In this document: positions 57,201 through 64,000 of the stretch, piece after piece
Layout: each line of letters begins with the position of its first letter
Numbering within the stretch: position 1 is the first letter of the stretch
Assembly: GCF_048771995.1 (NCBI RefSeq)
Contig: NC_133026.1
Span: forward strand, 54,933,001-54,997,000
Reading direction: 5' to 3'
Origin: Taeniopygia guttata
Lineage: Eukaryota > Chordata > Aves > Passeriformes > Estrildidae
DNA length: 64,000 bases
Made by a program: the position numbers and the translations under genes
The notes under the pieces: model-generated
Told to the model about the DNA's origin: nothing
The model's input: the letters and a program-made list of their open reading frames with translations, nothing else
Databases searched by the model: none

Positions 57201-57972
57201 CTGCAAGTCAGACACATATTGTGTTTCTTCGCCTAAAAGAACAGAAGACAAATGGGGATTTGCGACAATCTGCATTAAGAGGTTTATTCACCGTGAGTGT
57301 TAATGATAAGTGGAGAAAAATAGCATGCCAGAATGTGGTGGCAGCTTTGGCTGTCAGAGTACATATCTCGTCACACCTCTGACCAACACAGCTGTGCTGT
57401 CAGAACACGATAGAGTTTGCCTTCATTGGGAAGAAGATGAAAATAGAAGGAAGCAACCATTGGACATGGCGAAAGCTCCTGTCCAATTGTAGCTCCTGGG
57501 CTGACAACCCATGTCTCCCTACCCAAGTTTTTCCCCTCTTTTGGAAGGTCTGTTACAACCGTCTATCATCCTCTGGACTGCTTGGACATTTCCAACCACG
57601 ATCCCAATGACTGCTTCAGCAGTTTGTGAGTTTCATACAGTCTTTCCTGAAGAGGGAAAATCACAATGAATGCTCTAGTGAACACAAGGAGAGTGAGCTA
57701 TGATAATAAACTGTGACAGGATTAGATATAATTCTATAGCTCCACCATCTCAGAAGACCCCAAATATGCCATGACTAATTCACTGGTAAGACTGTTGCCT
57801 TTTCTTTTCCTACACCTTTTTTGTTTTAAAATAGGTTGAGTTGGATTTTTAAATTAAGCAAGTGGTGCTGAGTCAACTTCCCTTATAAGTTTATTTTTCA
57901 ACGGAAGGCTCAAATGAACTGGTATTTTTAAGGTTTTGTCACCACTGTTGCTGCCTCCATCTCACAGCCACT
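51272..57972. other. Intergenic, no gene seen
   Basis: About 6.7 kb, mostly AT-rich, with a poly(T) run at 52531-52557. The 150-codon plus frame 52495-52947 starts within and reads through the poly(T), overlaps a minus frame and has no domain that I recognise. 52940-53850 is GC-richer, but frames there overlap on both strands. Confidence 0.4.
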
Positions 57973-58080
57973 ATCACTAGACAAATACAATGCATTGTGA
58001 GCTATTTAATTGGTTGTAGATTTTTTTAAAGTTCTGAAAAACTCATTTTTTTAAAGTAAGACATTATTCTTTCCAGTCCA
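57973..58080 (+). repeat. Direct duplication, copy 1
   Basis: TCACTAGACAAATACAATGC and the following 90 bases recur at 59805-59912 with a few substitutions. Confidence 0.95.
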
Positions 58081-58094
58081 TTCTTTCAGTCCAT

Positions 58095-58139
58095 TAAAGT
58101 TACTTAATCCTCAACTCCATTATGGATTAAGTAACTTTA
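58095..58139. repeat. Perfect 16-bp inverted repeat (hairpin)
   Basis: TAAAGTTACTTAATCC (58095-58110) and GGATTAAGTAACTTTA (58124-58139) are perfect reverse complements with a 13-base loop. A second, overlapping pair, AACTCCATTA (58113-58122) and TAATGGAGTT (58151-58160), could form an alternative stem. Confidence 0.95.
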
Positions 58140-58224
58140 CACTTAATCTGTAATGGAGTTACAAGCCAGACACTCAGTGGTTCTCAGCAACTCTGAGCAC
58201 AAATTCAGACCACACTTCACCAGT

Positions 58225-58742
58225 GGGTTGTGAACTGGGAGGAAAGGTGTACATTCACACCTACACTCATCATTTTTGATGATTACTGGCTGCCACAAGG
58301 ATATTTGTGTGGGAAGAGATGGGATGGAGTTGAGCTGCCAGCTGTGGGAAGTGCCTGCAGAAGCACATGGCAGTTCAAAGAAGCACATGACAGCACAGAG
58401 AGGCTTGTTTCCACCTTACCTTGGGGAAGGAGGTGCCACATTGTTGTGTTGCATCAACTGGTTCATTCCATATCCCCCCCTCTCCCCCTGGAGCCTTGTG
58501 GTGGTGGTCTTAGCCCGGATTACTTCCTTCCCCCACCCCTCCCATCAGTTGCCCCATTGGCAGTGATCCCTTACCTCCGCACACCTTCCCCCCAGGTTTA
58601 AATTCTTCTGCCATCAGGCATTCAGGGTCTTGCCCCTCTGGGACACCACCTTTTTTCCCAGGCAGCTCCTATCCAGAATAAAGTGGTACTCTGGTCTTGA
58701 GAGGAAAGAGTGCCTCCCATCTTTTACTTTTGTCCTTGTGAC
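58225..58742 (+). mobile_element. Probable LTR, plus strand
   Basis: The 3' half has LTR order: CCCATTGG near 58553, TTTAAAT near 58598, AATAAAG near 58678, and an end CCTTGTGACA at 58742. The left end is not defined; the start given is a TG near where GC content rises. The frames at 58143-58601 on both strands lie within it and are not genes. Confidence 0.45.
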
Positions 58743-58900
58743 ACTGAGAGGGGCCAGGGGTCCAGAGCTAGCAGGATCAGAGCCCAAAGGCCCCAGGGAT
58801 CAATCTTACCCCACATGACAGAGCCCTGTGGGAGAGGAGCCTGCTGGCAGCTGACAGACGGGTGAACAGCACGTGATCACCCCATAGGACATTTAGAAAG
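58743..58900. other. GC-rich sequence between two LTR-like blocks
   Basis: Possibly leader of the left LTR element or U3 of the right one. No motif decides. Confidence 0.3.
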
Positions 58901-59057
58901 TGTGTTGCTGATGTAGCAACATGGGATAGGTCATGTAGTGAATATTACCATGTAAGGAAATACTGTGCCTTGAAAAAGTGTATAAACCCGGCTCATTTCT
59001 TTGAATAAACAATTCAGATTCCCTGCCGGTCTGGGTCTCTGTCTCAGTCGTTAAACA
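58901..59057 (+). mobile_element. LTR-like 3' block, plus strand
   Basis: TGTTGCTGATGTAGCAACAT, a TATA-like TGTATAAACC near 58979, AATAAAC at about 59003 and an end TCGTTAAACA give a compact LTR promoter and polyadenylation layout resembling an element I have seen in songbird genomes. It may be the 3' part of a longer LTR starting near 58743. No target-site duplication was found. Confidence 0.48.
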
Positions 59058-59804
59058 TTTGGATGCAACCTTTCGGCTATGGAAAAGAAAGAAAGTTGGC
59101 TGCCTGTGTTACACAGAGAAAGAGTCAAACATCTAGGCAATCTCAGGAGCAGGAGGTGTCCCTCATCTCTGCAGCTGCTTCTGATATGATTCCATTTGAA
59201 GTAAACAGTGTAGATTTTGGATAGAGAAAATTTTTTTCATTTCTCCTCTTAACTAGAGCTACTACATTGCGAAGGGCTATAGAATCAAATATACAAGAGT
59301 ATGTGCCTGATTTTGCAAGTAAAACCTTTCCTAACAGTTACAGAGAACAGCTGTTTCCCTATAACGACATAGGCATTTTATTAGCCCCCCCCTTTCTTTT
59401 TAACTGTGCTATATAATTGTTGTCTCCCCTTAATTTTTCCTTTCTATCATCACTGTTTGATAATTGTTTTTATGTAAGATATCTTCATTGACTTGACATT
59501 TCTCACAACAGCTAGAAAAAAGTGATTTGTTTGAACTGCAGGAGGTACCATGAATTAATAGCTGAATTCTATATTGTGTTCTCATTAAGGGGGAAGACAA
59601 GGCATCTTATTTATGAGTAACACTTTTACCTTGTAATTTTTCACAGCAAGCAAAGATAGACCTGGACACCTACGGTGTCTCAATCAGAGGGTGACAGACA
59701 GTGCCATAGCATACACCCTGTCTTCAGCATGCTGCTGTCAGTCACCAGTGACTGAAGCTATTTGTGGTCCATAATAATGCACAGTTGTATTGGAGGAGAA
59801 ATAC
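59058..59804. other. Sequence between the LTR block and the second duplication copy
   Basis: AT-rich with no gene. GGATGCAACCTTTCGGCTAT at its start is probably still retroviral leader. Confidence 0.35.
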
Positions 59805-59912
59805 CATCACTAGACAAATACAATGCATCGTGAGCTGTTTAATTGGTTGTAGATGTTTTTAAAGTTCTGAAAAACTAATTTTTTTTAAAGTAAGACATTT
59901 TTCTTTCTAGTT
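59805..59912 (+). repeat. Direct duplication, copy 2
   Basis: Matches 57973-58080 over about 108 bp; similarity continues weakly for some 15 bases (TTAAAGT). Confidence 0.95.
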
Positions 59913-62900
59913 TGTTAAAGTGATTATATGGGTTGTCTGTATAACTCTCTTTCATGCAAAGCATCCTTCTTAAGAATTTTTCTGGGACTGTTGGCAGGAG
60001 AGAAGATACTAACACAGTGGCTTTCCAAGTTATGCTATTTACTGTTAGCATTTGGAAACACATTGGACATGGTAAATTTTAGAAGGATAAGAACAGGGAT
60101 ATGTTGTATATAATCACCCAGTTGAGACATAGTTTTTCATTAAAGTATTCATCAATTTATTAGACAAAGCTTAGGAATATAAAACAGTTGGAACAACTGC
60201 TTCAGGACAGAGTACCTGGAATAAAAAGACTACATCCATTGACCAGTCTTTCCTTTTACCACCTTAAAGTCACAAACATTATAGAGTTCATCAACCACAC
60301 TCTGCAAATGAAAACCTTGGTCAGAGTCCCTGGTGAGGAACTTGTATTTGATGTCAGAAGGAGTAGAATGGAGGTCTAAGTAATAATGAAAGCAGTTATA
60401 TTGCTGCTAGAAAAATAGCTCAGGACTAAAGGTTGTCATCTTTTGGGTTGAATTCTTGTCCTTTTAGAGTCCATGTCGATTTTGACACTATCGTTTTTAT
60501 GATCAGGATTACACTACTAATATGTTTTGACCCAGCTTCCATTAAAAAAAAATTAAAAGAAAAAATGTTACCCTCCTTTTTTTATATACTCATGCAATAT
60601 GCCCACTTGCACATAAAGTGGCTTGTGTAACTTTTATTTCTTGCCTTTGGGCTGAATTTCAAAATATTGTAATCTATTTGGCTTTTGTGACTTTCACTAA
60701 TTAAACCATCTAAAGCAGATGGAATTACAGAAATTACAGGGTTTAGAATACAGTCCTAATTGGTTTACGATCTATGTGACACTACAGTGCCATTCAGACT
60801 GTGTAATGTATAAGGACTGCACAAAAGAGAATCTTCACCAATTAATTTTCTTAAACTCCATTATCTGCAATTTTTGCTTTCTCTTAATTTCTTTCTGTTA
60901 AGCTTTTTCCTGATGTCCTTGTTACTGTGGGAAAAGAGAAAGTATACCATTGCCATACTGGGCCTTCTTCCTTCGGCTAAAATAACCCAAACATTTTTCT
61001 TTTTTTTTTTTTTTCTCATCTGCAATGGAATAGAGCAAGAGAATAATAGAATAAAAATGAGTGAACTTAAGAGTAATAGACCATATTAGAAATGTAAAAT
61101 AATCATTGTGTACTCTGATACATTTTAAAATGATGGGGATTTGAGAATGGATAGAAAAAGATCCCATTTTTGAGAATGTAATCACTCAAAGTTGTAATAA
61201 TGCTGTGGTTCCCTTGCATAGGAGGAAAAAAAAAAATCCTTCTGTTTCTTTAAATTATCTCATTTTGCCATTTAGACATGATTTTTAAACTCACGATTCC
61301 TTTTGTTGCCATGGTAACAGGTTTTGGCCCTCGCGGTGACAGAAAAGTATCTCAGTTCTTGTTCCTCTTTGAACACATATGTTTCTATGTATAGCTGAAC
61401 AGGCAGAGGGAAGGGAGGTGTGACAAGATCACACCTTTTGGAGCAAGGTAACACCTTGTGCCAAACCGAGGCTGTGCTGAGGAAATAGCCTGAAGCAAGG
61501 ACAGATTTATCCCTCCTGATTACTGTGTGGACTCATTCAGACTCCAGCTTTAATGATGCCAGATAGGTTTGCTCCCCCTGATCCCATCCCCCTGGCACCC
61601 CCTCTTTCCTAGGTGACATTTTAGGAATTTTTTCTATATGAAGCAAGTACTTGAATGGAATCTAGTTTTAGGGGATTCCTATGGAGCTGCCTGCTAGCAT
61701 TTTGCAGCATTGCAGGGGTCAATTAAGAGAAACAATTATCTGGTTTTAAAGCTTTAATAAGAAAAGCAAATCAAAACAGAAAAAGCAACAACAACAGAAA
61801 TGGAATAGGACAGTAAAGCAAGACGAAAAAGAGGGAAAGAAAAAGTGGACAAAAAGTAATGTTAAATAGCATGGAGCATGACTAATGGCACAAGCATGTT
61901 AGAATCATTGGGAAAATGTCCTTGGAAGACAAATGAATTTTCAGCAGAATAATTAACTTAATTAACAAATTTGCATGCATATTCATCAGGCTATTGAAGT
62001 CTTTCCAGCACAGCTTGATGAGCATTGGTGTAATAATTGTCTCATTTACATTCTGCAATCTACTACAATTTGGGCCATGCAAAAAAAGCCGACCTCTTCC
62101 TTTTGACTTTCTTTAGGACCCTGACCCTCTCAACAAATGCATGCAAACAACATGTAGTGTCCAATATTTAGCCTTGTGTTCCATGCTTGATCAAAAAAAC
62201 CTGCTCCCACTCTGCTGTGCTTTCCTGCCTTTTACTTCCCTCTTCCTTTGCTTTATTATTTTCCCTTTGGCCCACATTCTCTTTTTCGCCTCTGCTTGCT
62301 CTCCTGGGTAAATCTTGGCACCAGTTTTGACTTCAAATCTCCTGGGCTGCCAGACTGCATCATGTAAAAATTGCCATTTTCCTCTATCTCTGCAGGGCAA
62401 TCTTTAAAGGCAGTAAGGTGTGACGCTCCAGACTGGCAGCTTGGCAAGAAAGAGCCCATGGATACCAACACACAGGAATCTGGAGGGTTCACTCTGACAG
62501 GCAGTCAGTACTGGGAACAAAAGAAATTGAAAAGAAAAATTTTATTTTACATTTTGCAGGCATATGGTCACAAAACCAGCAGAAATATATTTAATTACTG
62601 ATATTGTCAGTTAAGCAGAAATAATGTACCCACAGCAGTACCTTATTTTTTTTTTCTCCTTAGATTATAATAAAGTGAATTAAAAGAGGTGTCTAGAACA
62701 TAGTTGGTTCATTGTGTTGCATTTCACATCCATTTACATTTTTACCCCAATCATTTGCGAATAGAATCTAATCACTTGATTTTAGCATGATTTTCTTTTT
62801 AAATGAGAATTAATATTTTTAAATGCAATTAGGCCATTTACTGGCATTTTTGTTACCTTGTTTTAATGCAAACTCTTCAGCCATGCAGGATTGAGTCCCA

Positions 62901-64000
62901 ACAGTGTTTACAAATAATATTAGATATGCATACTGTGCTATAAGTGAATTGACTTGTAAGACACCAGCCTGAATGATTTGTACCAAATGTAACTCACTGT
63001 GTTACTTTTCAGGCTATATAACAACACTGTACAAGCTGTTTTCCTCAGAACATAAAATCATAGTAAAATATGTTCCCTGATTTCTGGTTAAAAGATTCAC
63101 TGCTAAAAGAAATGCAGGACCTAAATCAGGATGGATATGGAAGGTAAAAACAGTGATTGAGGGTTGTGATATAGAATTCCTAAACCTATTTGCTTCTTTT
63201 TCCATCTCCATCACTTCCCAGATCCATGTATCTAGACCTGTGCTCACACCCTGCACCACATTGAGCAAGGTAATACTGATTTCCAGCTTGTTTAAATAAA
63301 ATGAGGATCCAGAAATTTTCATATTCCATTATTTTTGTCCCTTCAGTAGTTTCAGCCAGAAAGTATGCTATGGGTGTTCCCCATGAATATCAACAGAATT
63401 GGACCTTTCAGGAAATATTATGGCCATTTCCTTCTGTTTTGCTTCTGGGATTTATACAGCAAACTGCAGCCCAAACTTAAGCAACCAAATATAATTCTCT
63501 CCTCAGTCTGATGGAATTCAAACCTGTCATTAACCAAGCAGGTACTCTAATCAACCAGTTGTAGTGTGTTTTGGCAGGAGAGGAGAACATTTCTGCATCT
63601 CTTCATTGCAGTGGTTCTGTAGTTATACTTAAATACCAAAAGTATATCCATGTAAAAGCAATGAAGTTGTTATGGTAAGATCTCTTTCAAGAATGTAAGC
63701 TTTGCTAACTTGCTTGATGTAGGTGATTTTATTCATTAAACTTATAACAAGAAAAAGTTAGAAAATATTTAAAATTAAAATTTCTCAATTTGCTAGGATA
63801 TTTATGGCCCATTCAAATCTGTAAAACAGATAATGCTTCACACCACAGAGACACTATCCAAAAGTTACAACTTGGTACTTTTTAGCTTATAGAAAAGATA
63901 TTTTTATATATATATTTAACCTTTGAACAGTGCAGCATGTCTTCACCAAATGGTGAGTTCTTCTTTTACAAGTATTGGATGAATTTCAAAGACTTTCACA
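59913..64000. other. Intergenic to the window edge, no gene seen
   Basis: AT-rich, apparently unique sequence with few repeats. Two stretches (61900-62070 and 62700-62960) have an even composition and clustered homeodomain- and octamer-type sites that would suit conserved non-coding elements, but conservation cannot be judged here. No exon of a neighbouring gene such as CTDSPL was found. Confidence 0.4.

Overview
The window is vertebrate nuclear DNA, almost certainly from a bird and probably a songbird. The base is the last two coding exons of integrin alpha-9 (ITGA9, plus strand) at 4225-4344 and 25127-25225, whose translation ends in the GFFRR-containing integrin alpha tail. The bird assignment rests on CR1 retroposon fragments (1809-2162, 14197-14935, and a split copy at 38050-39246) and on many LTR elements of types I recognise from avian genomes. 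The songbird assignment is a weaker inference from the style and density of those LTR families.

Layout. 1-4224 is ITGA9 intron packed with LTR and CR1 debris. 4345-25126 is the last intron (20.8 kb). It holds a 639-bp LTR, a 4-kb ERVK-like provirus remnant on the minus strand with a 6-bp target-site duplication (7050-11003), a 299-bp solo LTR with its own 6-bp duplication (13537-13835), a CR1, and an ERVL-like 5' end (LTR, primer-binding site, gag) at about 21580-23945. 25226 to about 27740 is the likely ITGA9 3' UTR. From there to 64000 I see no convincing cellular exon. This intergenic part holds a solo LTR (30183-30710), two ERVL-type LTRs head to head (32599-33683), a CR1 split by an LTR carrying a 234-bp AAAAG microsatellite (38050-39246), and a decayed gammaretrovirus-like gag-pol element with a 3' LTR (39250-44778). 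That element is itself interrupted by a solo LTR with a perfect GCAAAT duplication (40025-40517). Further along are another LTR (47611-48219), a 435-bp direct duplication around a short CpG-rich block (49432-51271), and LTR debris bracketed by a second direct duplication (57973-59912).

The only functional gene product supported here is the membrane-spanning segment and cytoplasmic tail of integrin alpha-9. The viral reading frames are all interrupted by stops, frameshifts, deletions or lost catalytic residues, so they are annotated as pseudogenes. No tRNA, rRNA, CRISPR array or prokaryotic feature was seen. I did not find a new biological system. The best structural observations are the nested insertions proven by target-site duplications, the internally deleted provirus, the two direct duplications, two inverted repeats, and the antisense bias of LTR elements inside the ITGA9 introns.
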